Positions 9,054-17,961 of a stretch of DNA of 64,000 nucleotides are shown here, piece by piece. Both the position numbers and the translations under genes were made by a program. The DNA is from Nitrospinaceae bacterium. Lineage in GTDB: Bacteria > Nitrospinota > Nitrospinia > Nitrospinales > Nitrospinaceae. The stretch is taken from the NCBI GenBank assembly GCA_028278405.1, contig JANQEK010000042.1, forward strand, positions 1 to 64,000, in the 5' to 3' direction. The notes beneath the pieces are model-generated. The model was not told the origin of the DNA, did no database searches, and saw only the letters and a list, made by a program, of their open reading frames with translations. Position 1 is the first letter of the stretch. Each line of letters begins with the position of its first letter.

Positions 9054-11162
9054 ATGCAACAAAAAGTAGAGATTGACCTAGATGGAAAAACTTTGTCATT
9101 CGAATCCGGTTGGCTGGCAAAACAAGCCAACGGATGTGTTATCGTCCGATACGGAGACACCATGGTCCTGGTCTCGGCGACCATGGCCAAAAGCGTACGA
9201 GAAGGAATCGACTTTTTTCCTCTCACTGTAGATTATCGAGAAAAAACCTATGCCGCGGGACGTATTCCCGGCGGCTATCTCAAACGGGAAGCCCGGCCCG
9301 GCGATCTGGAAACTTTGATCTGCCGATTGATCGACCGGCCCATCCGGCCCATGTTTCCCGACGAGTTCCGCAATGAAACGCAAATCGTCTGTTTTGTTAT
9401 TTCCCACGATCAGGAAAATTCCCCCGATGTAAACGCCATCTCCGGCGCCTCTGCCGCCTTACTGGTATCCGACATTCCTTTTGAGAATCCGGTTGCCGGC
9501 GTACGTGTGGGCCGGAAAGACGGAGCATTTATCATCAATCCGACGTACGAAGAAACCCAGGAAAGTGACCTCAATCTGGTGATGGCCGGTACGGCCGATG
9601 CCATTGTCATGGTTGAAGCCGGAGCCAACGAGCTGAGCGAAGACGTCATGATGAATGCGCTGGAGTTTGGACACGGACACATTAAAAAAATCGTGGAAGG
9701 CCAGATCAAACTTCGGGAAATGATGGGCAAGGAAAAAACCGAAATTGCACCGGTGGAAACCGACGACGCGCTGGTCAGCAAGGTGACCGAAGCCATCCGT
9801 CCGGGTTTGGCCGACGCCATGCGCATCGCAGGTAAACAGGAGCGTATTGATGCCACTGCTGCGGTCAAAGAAAGCATGACATCCCAGTTCAACCCTGATG
9901 CCGATGAGGACCTTCAATCGACATTGGGCGGGATATTTCATGATGTGGAGAAGGAAGCCATGCGCAGCATGATCCTGGGCGAAAAGAAACGTATTGACGG
10001 ACGAGACCTCAATGAAGTCCGCAATATCACCAGCCAGGTCGGCTATTTGCCGAGAGTCCACGGGTCAGCCATTTTCACTCGCGGCGAAACCCAGGCACTG
10101 GTCACCACCACCCTGGGAACCAGCTCGGATGAACAACGGCTGGACAACCTGGAGTTCAAAGGCACCAAAAACTTCATGCTGCATTACAATTTCCCGGCAT
10201 TTTGTACGGGAGAAGTGAAATTCCTGTCGGGTCCCGGACGAAGGGAAATCGGCCACGGGATGCTGGCGGAACGCGCCCTCACTCCGATGCTTCCCGACAA
10301 GGACACCTTTCCTTACACCATCCGAGTAGTGTCTGACATTCTGGAATCGAACGGTTCTTCCTCAATGGCCTCCGTATGCGGCGGTTCCCTGTCGCTGATG
10401 GATGCCGGCGTCCCCATTAAAGCCCCGGTTGCGGGTATTGCGATGGGATTGATCAAAGAAGAAGACCGGGTTGCCATCCTGTCCGACATCCTGGGAACGG
10501 AAGATCATCTGGGAGACATGGACTTTAAAGTGGCCGGTACCCGTAATGGGATCACCGCCTTGCAAATGGACATCAAAATTGCAGGACTGACTCACGAGTT
10601 GATGGAAACCGCGTTGTCTCAGGCTAAAGAAGGCCGGATGCACATTCTGGACGAAATGGCCAAAGCGCTCGATACCTCACGTTCTCAGATGTCCAAATAT
10701 GCACCTCGCATCACCACTATCAAGGTGCCTGTCGATAAAATCCGCGACGTCATTGGACCGGGCGGTAAAGTGATTCGGGACATCATCGACCGCACCGGAG
10801 TCAACATCGATATCAATGACGATGGAAAGGTCAATATCGCTTCGCACGACGAGGAAGCGGCTACCAAGGCCATCCAGATCATTCAGGATTTGGTCCAGGA
10901 TGTCGAAGTCGGGAAAGTTTATATGGGCAAGGTCAAGAAGATCATGGATTTCGGGGCCTTTGTCGAAATTTTACCGGGCACCGACGGCCTTGTGCACATC
11001 TCGCAAATCTGTGACCGCCGCATACAAAAAGTAAGCGACGAGATATCAGAGGGCGACGAGATCATGGTCAAGGTGATCGACGTGGACCGCAACGGTAAAG
11101 TCAAACTCAGCCGCAAAGAGGCAATGCGCGACGAAGCTGCCGCTGCTACCCCGGCAACCTGA
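9054..11162 (+). CDS. pnp: Polyribonucleotide nucleotidyltransferase (PNPase)
   Basis: Phosphorolytic 3'-5' exoribonuclease of the RNA degradation machinery. The 702 residues show two RNase PH-like halves separated by an alpha-helical linker (about 215-310). A KH domain ([13 protein letters not shown], near residue 562) and an S1 domain ([15 protein letters not shown], from about 622) follow. GGAGAG precedes ATG 9054. A 6-bp hairpin AATCCT/AGGATT lies in the rpsO-pnp gap, far smaller than the RNase III-cleaved stem of enterobacterial pnp leaders. A strong terminator follows the stop. Confidence 0.97.
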   Translation: MQQKVEIDLDGKTLSFESGWLAKQANGCVIVRYGDTMVLVSATMAKSVREGIDFFPLTVDYREKTYAAGRIPGGYLKREARPGDLETLICRLIDRPIRPMFPDEFRNETQIVCFVISHDQENSPDVNAISGASAALLVSDIPFENPVAGVRVGRKDGAFIINPTYEETQESDLNLVMAGTADAIVMVEAGANELSEDVMMNALEFGHGHIKKIVEGQIKLREMMGKEKTEIAPVETDDALVSKVTEAIRPGLADAMRIAGKQERIDATAAVKESMTSQFNPDADEDLQSTLGGIFHDVEKEAMRSMILGEKKRIDGRDLNEVRNITSQVGYLPRVHGSAIFTRGETQALVTTTLGTSSDEQRLDNLEFKGTKNFMLHYNFPAFCTGEVKFLSGPGRREIGHGMLAERALTPMLPDKDTFPYTIRVVSDILESNGSSSMASVCGGSLSLMDAGVPIKAPVAGIAMGLIKEEDRVAILSDILGTEDHLGDMDFKVAGTRNGITALQMDIKIAGLTHELMETALSQAKEGRMHILDEMAKALDTSRSQMSKYAPRITTIKVPVDKIRDVIGPGGKVIRDIIDRTGVNIDINDDGKVNIASHDEEAATKAIQIIQDLVQDVEVGKVYMGKVKKIMDFGAFVEILPGTDGLVHISQICDRRIQKVSDEISEGDEIMVKVIDVDRNGKVKLSRKEAMRDEAAAATPAT

Positions 11163-11180
11163 GTCCGAGGCTAATAAATC

Positions 11181-11218
11181 AGCGGATGGCCGGAGCTTTC
11201 CGGTTGTCCGCTTTTTTT
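11181..11218 (+). terminator. Rho-independent terminator after pnp
   Basis: AGCGGATGGCCGGA (11181-11194) pairs imperfectly with TCCGGTTGTCCGCT (11199-11212) and leads into seven T residues. It closes the rimP-pnp block. surE converges from the other side, ending at 11222, so the hairpin may also act on the minus strand, although no T tract is present in that direction. Confidence 0.85.
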
Positions 11219-11221
11219 GTG

Positions 11222-11977
11222 TCAGAAATTGATATTCCAACCCTTCAGGTTGTCCAAGGCCTGGAAATGGGTCAGGTCGAAATGGATGGGAGTCACGGAA
11301 ATGTATCCTTCCTCCACCATTTCGCAGTCGGTGCCTTTTTCCACCTCGTCAAACTTCATCTCCCCCGCCAGCCAGTAATAAGTCTCATTACGCGGATTCA
11401 CCCGTTTATCGAAGGTTTCTATAACGCGCGATTTCCCCTGGCGGGTCACTACCGCCCCTTTAATTTGGTCTCGGGAAACGGCGGGCACATTGACATTCAA
11501 AGACACGCCTTCGGGCAATCCGTTGGAGAGAACCTGAGGATACAGCTTCTTGACAAAATCAACTGCGGGAGAAAAGTCTTGAAACTCAAACGAATTCAGG
11601 GAGACTGCGATAGCGGGTAAACCCATGATCGCCGCTTCTGTCGCGGCCGACACCGTTCCCGAATAAATAGCGCAAGTGCCGAGGTTACCTCCCTGGTTGA
11701 CCCCGGAAATCACCAGTTCCGGAGGCTCGTCCAGAAGTTCGGTGACAGCGATTTTCACGCAATCGGCCGGGGTGCCATTGACGGCATAGCCCCGCAGTTC
11801 ACTGCCCTCTTCCACCTTTTGGACCTTCAAGGGATTGGACAGGGTGATGGCATGCCCAACAGCACTCTGCTCAGACTCCGGAGCCACCACCAGAACATCG
11901 GCAACTTCGGCCAACCCCGACCGTAATGCCTGGATTCCCTTGGCATAAAAACCATCATCATTAGTGATAAGAATCAT
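11222..11977 (-). CDS. surE: 5'/3'-nucleotidase SurE
   Basis: Metal-dependent nucleoside monophosphatase of the SurE family, linked to stationary-phase survival. The N terminus MILITNDDG is the canonical metal-binding start (Asp8-Asp9), and SGVNQGGNLG near residue 95 plus the GTPADCVKIA segment are family signatures. The start at 11977 (251 residues) was chosen because the longer frame (to 12010) would translate a hairpin. No clear Shine-Dalgarno is visible: the start is immediately preceded by the T tract of an upstream terminator hairpin on the same strand, so how surE is transcribed is unclear. Confidence 0.93.
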   Translation of the reverse strand: MILITNDDGFYAKGIQALRSGLAEVADVLVVAPESEQSAVGHAITLSNPLKVQKVEEGSELRGYAVNGTPADCVKIAVTELLDEPPELVISGVNQGGNLGTCAIYSGTVSAATEAAIMGLPAIAVSLNSFEFQDFSPAVDFVKKLYPQVLSNGLPEGVSLNVNVPAVSRDQIKGAVVTRQGKSRVIETFDKRVNPRNETYYWLAGEMKFDEVEKGTDCEMVEEGYISVTPIHFDLTHFQALDNLKGWNINF

Positions 11978-11980
11978 AAG

Positions 11981-12007
11981 AAAAAAAGGCCAGCGTGACG
12001 CTGGACC
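11981..12007 (-). terminator. Terminator between peroxiredoxin and surE
   Basis: On the minus strand GG(T)CCAGCG pairs with CGCTGGCC around a TCA loop (11988-12007, one bulged base) and is followed by a run of T (complement of 11981-11987). It should end transcripts coming from the peroxiredoxin gene only a few bases before the surE start codon. Read-through or a start inside the hairpin would be needed for surE expression. Confidence 0.75.
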
Positions 12008-12150
12008 CAATTTCGACGGTGCTGGTATTACACATGCACCGTTACCTTAGCCAGCCAAGGTTATATATTACCCGCAGAGGAACTCCGCTAGCGCCCAGAG
12101 GGTCTCGGTTGCCGTTACCGGTCAGCCCGTTCCCCCTCCGGGCAGGAGGG
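12008..12150 (-). ncRNA. Candidate structured RNA or 3'UTR between peroxiredoxin and surE
   Basis: This 143-nt, GC-rich stretch has no ORF. On the minus strand it contains successive hairpins: GCCCG/CGGGC just after the peroxiredoxin stop, GCGGAG/CTCTGC (12073-12088 region, one G-U pair), CCTT/AAGG, and ACGGTGC/GCACCGT (12016-12042). It then runs into the terminator at 11981-12007. I compared it by eye with 6S, SRP, tmRNA and common riboswitch signatures and recognised none. It could be a processed 3'UTR-derived small RNA or an uncharacterised RNA. Strand is taken from the terminator. Confidence 0.35.
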
Positions 12151-12738
12151 TTAATTGTGGCTTTTGAAATATTCCTGGGATTCCTTCGGCCCCGGCTTCA
12201 TGGCATCCTCACCTTTTTTCCAGTTGGCCGGACAGACTTCTCCATGCTGCTCGTGGTGCTGAAGGGCGTCCACCATACGGACCGCCTCATCGATGCTGCG
12301 TCCCAGAGGAAGGTTGTTGACTAACGAGTGCTGGACAATACCGTCTTTATCGATCAAAAACAGACCTCGGAAAGCAATTCCGCCGTCTGCCAGCACACCG
12401 TAATCTTCGCTGATTTTTTTATCCAGATCGGCCACCAGAGCATAATCAATCTGGCCCAACCCGCCGACTTTGCGATCCGTGTTACGCCAAGCGAGATGGG
12501 AGAAATGACTGTCGACGGAAACTCCGAGAACTTCCGTGTTGCGTTTTTTGAAATCATCAATTTGAGTGCTGAACGCGATAATCTCCGTCGGGCAGACAAA
12601 TGTAAAATCCAATGGGTAAAAGAACAAAATGACGTATTTCCCTTTATAGTCGGACAACTGAATTTCTTTGAAGCTGCCATCCGGCATTACAGCCTGCGCC
12701 TTGAAATTAGGGGCAGGTTTCGCAACTAATGTCGCCAT
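12151..12738 (-). CDS. 2-Cys peroxiredoxin (AhpC/Prx1 type)
   Basis: Reduces hydrogen peroxide and alkyl hydroperoxides in the cytoplasm. The peroxidatic cysteine lies in FTFVCPTE (near residue 50) and the resolving cysteine in GEVCPANW (near residue 170), so it is a typical 2-Cys enzyme of 195 residues. AGAGGAG is well placed before the ATG at 12738. No dedicated AhpF-like reductase is adjacent, so it probably uses thioredoxin. It is divergent from the CDF exporter gene. A terminator-like hairpin lies about 100 nt upstream on its own strand. Confidence 0.95.
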   Translation of the reverse strand: MATLVAKPAPNFKAQAVMPDGSFKEIQLSDYKGKYVILFFYPLDFTFVCPTEIIAFSTQIDDFKKRNTEVLGVSVDSHFSHLAWRNTDRKVGGLGQIDYALVADLDKKISEDYGVLADGGIAFRGLFLIDKDGIVQHSLVNNLPLGRSIDEAVRMVDALQHHEQHGEVCPANWKKGEDAMKPGPKESQEYFKSHN

Positions 12739-12835
12739 ATTTTCAACTCCTCTTAGGTGATCAATGTTTCAAATGGAAAAGAAGGGGTACAATCTATCAC
12801 AAACCCCTCAGTGCGTTCAAATCCTTGTTTCGGCG

Positions 12836-12855
12836 AAAAAACCCCGTCACCGGGG
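12836..12855 (-). terminator. Terminator-like hairpin upstream of the peroxiredoxin
   Basis: On the minus strand CCCCG GTGA CGGGG (12842-12855) is followed by six T residues (complement of 12836-12841). It could block antisense transcription from the CDF gene or act as an attenuator in the peroxiredoxin leader. No minus-strand gene lies immediately upstream that would need ending. Confidence 0.5.
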
Positions 12856-12857
12856 CA

Positions 12858-12886
12858 TTGACAGCCCCCCAAGGGACACATAAAAT
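12858..12886 (+). promoter_or_regulatory. Sigma-70-type promoter for the CDF exporter
   Basis: TTGACA (12858-12863), a 17-nt spacer and TAAAAT (12881-12886; five of six consensus bases) make a near-consensus promoter. Transcription would begin near 12893, immediately before the AAAGG ribosome-binding site and the start codon, giving a very short leader. Confidence 0.7.
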
Positions 12887-12909
12887 GCTAATCAAAGGTA
12901 TATTGATTG

Positions 12910-13866
12910 ATGGGACCGATATCGCCTCTTTTAGATGTGCTATCCCAGCCAAAGTTGCGAAAAAACATGGAATCTCCAGCTATCCAAAAAAGACTAAAAA
13001 TTGCGCTGATATTAGTGTTTTTCGTAATGGGCGTGGAAGTCGCCGGTGGAATCATGGCTCACAGCCTCGCTCTGTTGAGCGATGCCGCTCATATGTTGAC
13101 GGATGCATTTGCCCTCAGTTTGAGCCTGATCGCCCTTACCATTGCCGCACAACCTTCAACCCGAACCAAAACTTTCGGGTATCACCGGGTGGAGATTCTT
13201 GCCGCCCTGGCCAACGGCATTTTGCTGCTGCTGATGGCCCTGGGAATCCTGTGGGAAGCCTACCACCGTTTCACCCATCCGCAGGAAGTCCAAAGCCTGA
13301 TCGTAATCTCTGTAGCGACGATCGGTCTTATAACCAATCTGTGTGTGCTTTATTTTCTGAAAGATCCGATTCATAACACACACAACCATGACCTGAACCT
13401 GAAGGGAGCTTTTTACCATGTGATCGGAGATTCCCTGGCGTCCGTTGCGGTGATCCTGGGAGGCGTGGCCATGTGGATGACGCAATGGTATGCGTTGGAC
13501 TCAATCATAGCAGCGGTGGTGGCCCTGGTATTGATCTGGGGCGCCCAAACCATCATTCGCGATGCATTCCACGTTCTACTGGAAGGCGTACCTAAAGGAA
13601 TCAGCATTCAGGAAGTGGAAAAAGAATTGACCTCCATTCCCGAAATCAAGGACATTCATGAACTACATGTCTGGTCGATTTGTTCGAACATTTATGCTTT
13701 GAGCACTCATGCACTGGTGAATGACCAGAAGGTCAACCAGGTGGAAACCATATTGAAAGACATTGAAACTCTTTTGAAAGACAAGTTTAACATTACGCAT
13801 TCCACAATCCAGTTTGAGTCCAATCCCTGCTCGGCAGCAGGTGTGGCATGCGATATCAAGCATTGA
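12910..13866 (+). CDS. Cation diffusion facilitator metal exporter (CzcD/ZitB-like)
   Basis: Proton-coupled exporter of Zn, Co or similar divalent cations in the inner membrane. Six hydrophobic segments occupy about residues 25-215, with the family metal-site motif SDAAHMLTDAFAL in TM2 and a matching HVIGDSLASVAV in TM5. A cytoplasmic ferredoxin-like domain with LHVWSI follows. Start is ATG 12910 (a TTG at 12907 is an alternative), just behind a strong promoter. The C terminus carries two Cys residues and a terminal His. It is followed 8 nt later by an MBL-fold gene on the same strand. Confidence 0.9.
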   Translation: MGPISPLLDVLSQPKLRKNMESPAIQKRLKIALILVFFVMGVEVAGGIMAHSLALLSDAAHMLTDAFALSLSLIALTIAAQPSTRTKTFGYHRVEILAALANGILLLLMALGILWEAYHRFTHPQEVQSLIVISVATIGLITNLCVLYFLKDPIHNTHNHDLNLKGAFYHVIGDSLASVAVILGGVAMWMTQWYALDSIIAAVVALVLIWGAQTIIRDAFHVLLEGVPKGISIQEVEKELTSIPEIKDIHELHVWSICSNIYALSTHALVNDQKVNQVETILKDIETLLKDKFNITHSTIQFESNPCSAAGVACDIKH

Positions 13867-13874
13867 TATAAGCC

Positions 13875-14639
13875 ATGCGAATTCTGTTTCTGGGAACCGG
13901 TACTTCGACCGGCATTCCCAGCCTATGCTGTCCCTGTAACGTCTGCAAATCGGACGACCCACGCAACAAGCGTCTCCGGGCTTCCGCACTGATCCAAAAT
14001 AACGGATTCAATGTCCTGATCGACACTTCAACGGATCTCCGGCAGCAATGTTTGAAGCACAATATCACGCAGATCGACGGAGTGCTGTACACCCATCATC
14101 ACGCCGATCATGTGCACGGCATTGATGAATTACGATGCTTCAACTTCTTCAACAAAACCGTTATCCCCTGTTACGGCAACCCCATGACCCTGGCCGCCAT
14201 TCAGAAGAATTTCAGTTATATCTTCAATGGAGAAAAACCGATGGGCGGAGGAGTGCCGAAATTGGACATGATCACGCTGGACGGCCAGCCCTTTTCCCTG
14301 GGCGGTGTTCAAATTACACCCGTCGACATCACTCACGGCAAAATGACGATTCTGGGTTACAAGGTCAATAACGCGGCTTATGTGACTGACTGTAGCGGTC
14401 TGCCGGACAAAACCAAGGAAACGCTATCCGGGCTCGACGTCCTTGCCCTGAATGCTCTGGGTTTTGAACCCCACGCCACGCATTTCTGCCTGAGCGAAGC
14501 ACTAGAGGCTATTGCCGAACTCCAACCCAAACGGGCCATTCTTACCCATATCAATCACAAATTCGATCATGAAGCGGTCAGCCGGGATTTACCGGATAAT
14601 GTGGAGTTGGCCTATGATGGGTTGACCGTGGATCTATAA
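13875..14639 (+). CDS. MBL-fold metal-dependent hydrolase (PhnP-like)
   Basis: Metallo-beta-lactamase-fold phosphodiesterase-type enzyme of 254 residues. The GTGTSTGIP opening, the CCPCNVCKSDDPRNKR segment (the PhnP/Lip-associated zinc-ribbon-like insertion) and the metal motif THHHADHVHGID (near residue 73) are visible. The later DCSGL and LTHINH motifs complete the metal site. No phn operon is present, so the substrate is probably a cyclic phosphate or similar diester rather than a phosphonate intermediate. It is probably cotranscribed with the CDF gene. Confidence 0.85.
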   Translation: MRILFLGTGTSTGIPSLCCPCNVCKSDDPRNKRLRASALIQNNGFNVLIDTSTDLRQQCLKHNITQIDGVLYTHHHADHVHGIDELRCFNFFNKTVIPCYGNPMTLAAIQKNFSYIFNGEKPMGGGVPKLDMITLDGQPFSLGGVQITPVDITHGKMTILGYKVNNAAYVTDCSGLPDKTKETLSGLDVLALNALGFEPHATHFCLSEALEAIAELQPKRAILTHINHKFDHEAVSRDLPDNVELAYDGLTVDL

Positions 14640-14927
14640 TTAATCCAGATCAAAATCGCGGAGGGGTTTGCCGTCGGATTTGTCGACGTTCTTCTGCGCT
14701 TCCTTGAATTTCTCTGCCAGGATGCGGGCTTTATCCTTCTCCAGTTCCTTTTGTTTTTTGAACTTGGACTGGCTCTCTTTCTGATGTTCAGCAAGGTCGT
14801 GGACCATATCAGAAAGAGACGAGAATTCCTTTTTCTTCTCCTCTTTCCAGAGCACCTCACCGGTTTTTTGATCCACCTGCAATTTGGCATCACAACAGGG
14901 GCATGTGATTTCCAGCTTCGAACTCAT
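14640..14927 (-). CDS. Small zinc-ribbon/coiled-coil protein, unknown function
   Basis: A 95-residue protein beginning MSSKLEITCPCCDAKLQVD, a single CxxC knuckle. It is followed by a very charged, probably helical region (residues 25-85) rich in Lys, Glu and Gln. AGGAGAG lies upstream of the ATG at 14927, which is why the much longer frame to 15122 is rejected. It converges on the MBL-fold gene with no gap. Proteins of this shape are common in deltaproteobacteria and Nitrospinota-type genomes, but I cannot name a function. Confidence 0.75.
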   Translation of the reverse strand: MSSKLEITCPCCDAKLQVDQKTGEVLWKEEKKKEFSSLSDMVHDLAEHQKESQSKFKKQKELEKDKARILAEKFKEAQKNVDKSDGKPLRDFDLD

Positions 14928-15099
14928 GATCCGACTCTCCTGAAAAAATCCAAAGACATTTTTCCCAAGCAAAATTATAGCAGAAATTAGATGCCTTCCA
15001 AAATCCCGGAGCTCCGGCCGACAGAAATCACGTGAAAATAAAGGATGGCATCTCTCCCTGTCCTTCCCTACAATAGACCTTTTTGAAACAGGATAAAGC

Positions 15100-15810
15100 A
15101 TGCCAATACAGGGATTATTCATTACCGGGACGGATACTGGAGTCGGAAAAACCGTAATAACAGCAACGATTCTGGCTTGGCTTCGCCATCAGGGACTGAA
15201 AGCGGGAGTCATGAAACCTATCGAAACCGGGGTGGATCGCGAGTGTAGCTCTGCGTCTAACTCCGATGCACTCTTTCTGAGGGAGTGCGGCAGCATAGAG
15301 GACGATTTAACCCAGATATGTCCGATTCGCCTGAAACCCGCCGCCTCTCCTTTTCAGGCCGCCGCGATTGAAAACTACACCATCGACCTGGATACGATTC
15401 TGTCGGCGTACCGAACGCTGGCAGGAAAACACGATTGGATGCTGGTGGAAGGTATTGGCGGCACGCGGGTTCCAATCACCCGTGATTATGGTGTAGTGAA
15501 TTTGATGCGCGATCTGGGTTTGCCTGTGGTGGTGGTAGCGCGTTATCAACTGGGAACCCTTAACCATACACTGTTGACTTTGGACGTTCTAAAGCAAAAC
15601 GATATTCCTGTAAAAGGTGTCATTTTCAATCGAAGCGGACCCGAAGCTCCGGACGCGATCGAGCAAGATCAACCCCGCCTGATTGAGGAATTGTCCGAAG
15701 CTAAAATTCTGGGGGAATTCCCGTATATCAAAAATTTAAATACTCAAAGTTTTACCCCGGAGAAATTGAAGCAATTAGAAGCCTCTATCGATTTCCAGGA
15801 GTTGCTTTAA
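15100..15810 (+). CDS. bioD: ATP-dependent dethiobiotin synthetase
   Basis: Closes the ureido ring of biotin: 7,8-diaminopelargonate + CO2 + ATP to dethiobiotin. The P-loop is GTDTGVGKTVIT (residues 9-20). MKPIETGV, the catalytic VEGIGGTRVPI segment near residue 117 and the nucleotide-binding FNRSGP segment follow. Length 236 is normal. AGGA precedes the ATG. It stands alone here; bioA lies about 12 kb downstream on the other strand, so the biotin genes are scattered. Confidence 0.95.
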   Translation: MPIQGLFITGTDTGVGKTVITATILAWLRHQGLKAGVMKPIETGVDRECSSASNSDALFLRECGSIEDDLTQICPIRLKPAASPFQAAAIENYTIDLDTILSAYRTLAGKHDWMLVEGIGGTRVPITRDYGVVNLMRDLGLPVVVVARYQLGTLNHTLLTLDVLKQNDIPVKGVIFNRSGPEAPDAIEQDQPRLIEELSEAKILGEFPYIKNLNTQSFTPEKLKQLEASIDFQELL

Positions 15811-15907
15811 AACAAGGAAGTCCTGCACGGGAAAATCCCATGACTTGACAATATTTTAAATGGGTGTCATGTTTCTTTAACCTTAAAACTGCCCCAAAAG
15901 GATCTAT

Positions 15908-16432
15908 ATGAAAAAATGGTTCATGCTGACTTTAGTAGGTAAAGACCGCTCCGGCATCGTTGCCCGGATCACCCGTGCGCTGTACGAAGGAGAGTGTAAC
16001 CTGGGAGAAGCCTCGATGGTGCGCTTGGGCGGGAACTTTACCGTCATGCTCATGGTACAGTTCGCCGGAAACGAACAGGCAATGAATGATTTGATTGAAC
16101 CAACCTGCCGGTCCTTCAATTTACACCATCATGTGGATCCCATCGAAGGAGAATTGCTACACCACAAGGATCCGGACGTCCGTATCACTGTTTACGGGGC
16201 AGACCGGTCCGGTATTGTCGCTGAAGCGGCTGGGGCACTCGCCGAAAAAGGATTTAATATTCTGAATCTGGAATCCGATGTCGGAGGCACCGCAGAGCAT
16301 CCCATATATATCATGACCATCGAGGGTATTGCGGAGCAGGGAATCGAGGTTTTAGAAGAAGCGCTTCAAAAATTGGCGCAGGAAAAGGGGTTGGAAACTC
16401 AATTGGAACCTATTGATACGCTGATCGGGTAA
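15908..16432 (+). CDS. Tandem ACT-domain protein (GcvR-like)
   Basis: Two ACT domains of about 80 residues, each opening with the ligand-binding signature: LVGKDRSGIVARIT near residue 9 and VYGADRSGIVAEAAG near residue 96. Total length 174. This matches the GcvR/ACT-repressor group, which binds glycine or other amino acids and modulates regulators by protein contact. No gcv genes are nearby. It is 5 nt upstream of def and probably cotranscribed. Confidence 0.82.
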   Translation: MKKWFMLTLVGKDRSGIVARITRALYEGECNLGEASMVRLGGNFTVMLMVQFAGNEQAMNDLIEPTCRSFNLHHHVDPIEGELLHHKDPDVRITVYGADRSGIVAEAAGALAEKGFNILNLESDVGGTAEHPIYIMTIEGIAEQGIEVLEEALQKLAQEKGLETQLEPIDTLIG

Positions 16433-16437
16433 GGTGC

Positions 16438-16962
16438 ATGGCTGTTCTTGATATACTGGTTTATCCTGATCCGCGGTTAAAACTGGTTTCTAAACCGGTG
16501 ACGCAGTTTGATGAACCCTTGAGAAATTTCATCCTCGACCTGGAAGAAACCATGAGGGCTGGACCCGGAGGCGTCGGCATCGCTGCTCCCCAGGTGGGAC
16601 GCCTTCAACGCATCGTGATTGTGGATGTCTCCTGCAAACCCAAAATCAGACACCACGGCCGGCTGGTTCTAATCAACCCGGAAATTCTCTCGCGGGAGGG
16701 GTCAGCGGTTGGCCGTGAGGGTTGTTTATCTGTTCCCGAGTATACTGGCAACGTGGCTCGCGCCAAATTCATAACGCTCCGGGCTCAAAACGAATTCGGC
16801 GAATCTCAGGAATATCAGATGGAACGCTATGAAGCCCGGGCTGTTCAACATGAATTGGATCACTTGGATGGACTCCTGCTCCTCGACCGGCTGGTCAGCC
16901 GACGGGATTTGTTCCGCCGCCAAACTCAGGAAGCCGCTGCACCCAAGCCCAAAGAATCCTGA
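16438..16962 (+). CDS. def: Peptide deformylase
   Basis: Removes the N-formyl group from nascent proteins; Fe/Zn metalloenzyme. All three family motifs are present: GGVGIAAPQVG (motif 1), EGCLSVPEY with the metal-binding Cys (motif 2) and QHELDHLDG with the metal-binding His pair and catalytic Glu (motif 3, near residue 137). Length 174 is normal. It has GGTGC just before the ATG and sits 5 nt after the ACT-domain gene. Confidence 0.96.
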   Translation: MAVLDILVYPDPRLKLVSKPVTQFDEPLRNFILDLEETMRAGPGGVGIAAPQVGRLQRIVIVDVSCKPKIRHHGRLVLINPEILSREGSAVGREGCLSVPEYTGNVARAKFITLRAQNEFGESQEYQMERYEARAVQHELDHLDGLLLLDRLVSRRDLFRRQTQEAAAPKPKES

Positions 16963-17130
16963 TCAATTCTCAGAGCACCTCTAATTGGCCGACCTTCGAG
17001 GCGTAAGCGCATTTAGCCAAAAGCCATTGTATTTCAATGCCTTACATTCCTTTTTGATTTCTGTGGCAATCTGGAAATGAGCTGTTACATTAATAAGATA
17101 GACTCAATTCACATCCTCAGGACGAAAGCT

Positions 17131-17769
17131 ATGCAAAAATCCAAAGCTATTTTTATGGTCGGCTGTCTTTTGCTTTTAACAGGAACTCTGGGCGGTTGCT
17201 CCAAAAAAAATGCAGACAAAGCTTTTCTGGATCTTCATCCCAGAATACTGGTGCACGAATCCGATTTAGGTGGCGGCAAAAACCTGAGGGTATCTGTAGT
17301 GGATAAAAGAAGGCGCAATATTCTGTTAAAAAAAGATTCCGAACGGAAAATTCGATCCGGCCGGGCTCTGGTTGTCAAGGACTACCATCCTTCACTCAGA
17401 CTGGACAACAATTTTCAGGAGACAGCGACGGAAGCTTTCCAAAAACAGGGCTATGATACAGAGGGCAAAGGAACCGGCAGCTTTCGCGAATTGACTATTT
17501 ACATTACCAAGCTGGACCTTCGGCTACGGAAGGACAAAACCCGTACAGGCACGCTACCCTCTATCCAGGCACGGCTTCGTTCCAAAATAAAAGTATCCGC
17601 CAAGAACCGGGGCATGGCTTATGGAAACGAGTACGAGTTTTTCATCAAAAACTCTTATCCAACGATCCCCGAAAAAATTGAAACCGAAAAAATTATAAAT
17701 TACGGTCTCACTCAGCTTTTACATCAAGTACTGGAAGATCCCAAACTCACCCAATTCCTGACCAGCTAA
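17131..17769 (+). CDS. YajG-like lipoprotein, copy 1
   Basis: A 212-residue predicted lipoprotein. Signal peptide MQKSKAIFMVGCLLLLTG ends in the lipobox TLGGC. The mature part has the organisation of YajG-family lipoproteins: ILVHESDLGGGKNLRVSVVD, then a YDTEGKG segment, then a C-terminal helix ending near TQFL. The start at 17131 follows AGGA (17119-17122); the 18 upstream codons are dropped. The next gene is a diverged paralogue with the same plan (RVSNVGNGEKLVVRVND; final segment DDPELIQFLL versus EDPKLTQFLT). Function unknown; outer membrane location likely. Confidence 0.75.
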   Translation: MQKSKAIFMVGCLLLLTGTLGGCSKKNADKAFLDLHPRILVHESDLGGGKNLRVSVVDKRRRNILLKKDSERKIRSGRALVVKDYHPSLRLDNNFQETATEAFQKQGYDTEGKGTGSFRELTIYITKLDLRLRKDKTRTGTLPSIQARLRSKIKVSAKNRGMAYGNEYEFFIKNSYPTIPEKIETEKIINYGLTQLLHQVLEDPKLTQFLTS

Positions 17770-17961
17770 GATCGGAAGCAATATCAGGAAATATGGCTGA
17801 GAGCTGTTTTTAAACCCATTCCTACCCGCAAAACGCTCAAAAGAGCATATTCGAAAACAACAAATCCGATGATTTGTAGTAGACTACGACCCGACAGGAG
17901 AGTTATGGGATAGTTTTCTATCCGCCCCTGTTTCAGCGTCAAACCTTCCAAAGGGTCGACC

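Noticed and set aside
15845-15872. TTGACA upstream of the ACT-domain gene as a promoter
   Set aside because: The -35 element is perfect, but no acceptable -10 element lies at 16-18 nt, so I do not list it.
16963-17130. Possible tRNA or small RNA in the gap after def
   Set aside because: No cloverleaf, T-loop motif or terminator could be found. No tRNA was found anywhere in the window by eye; a tRNAscan run would settle it.
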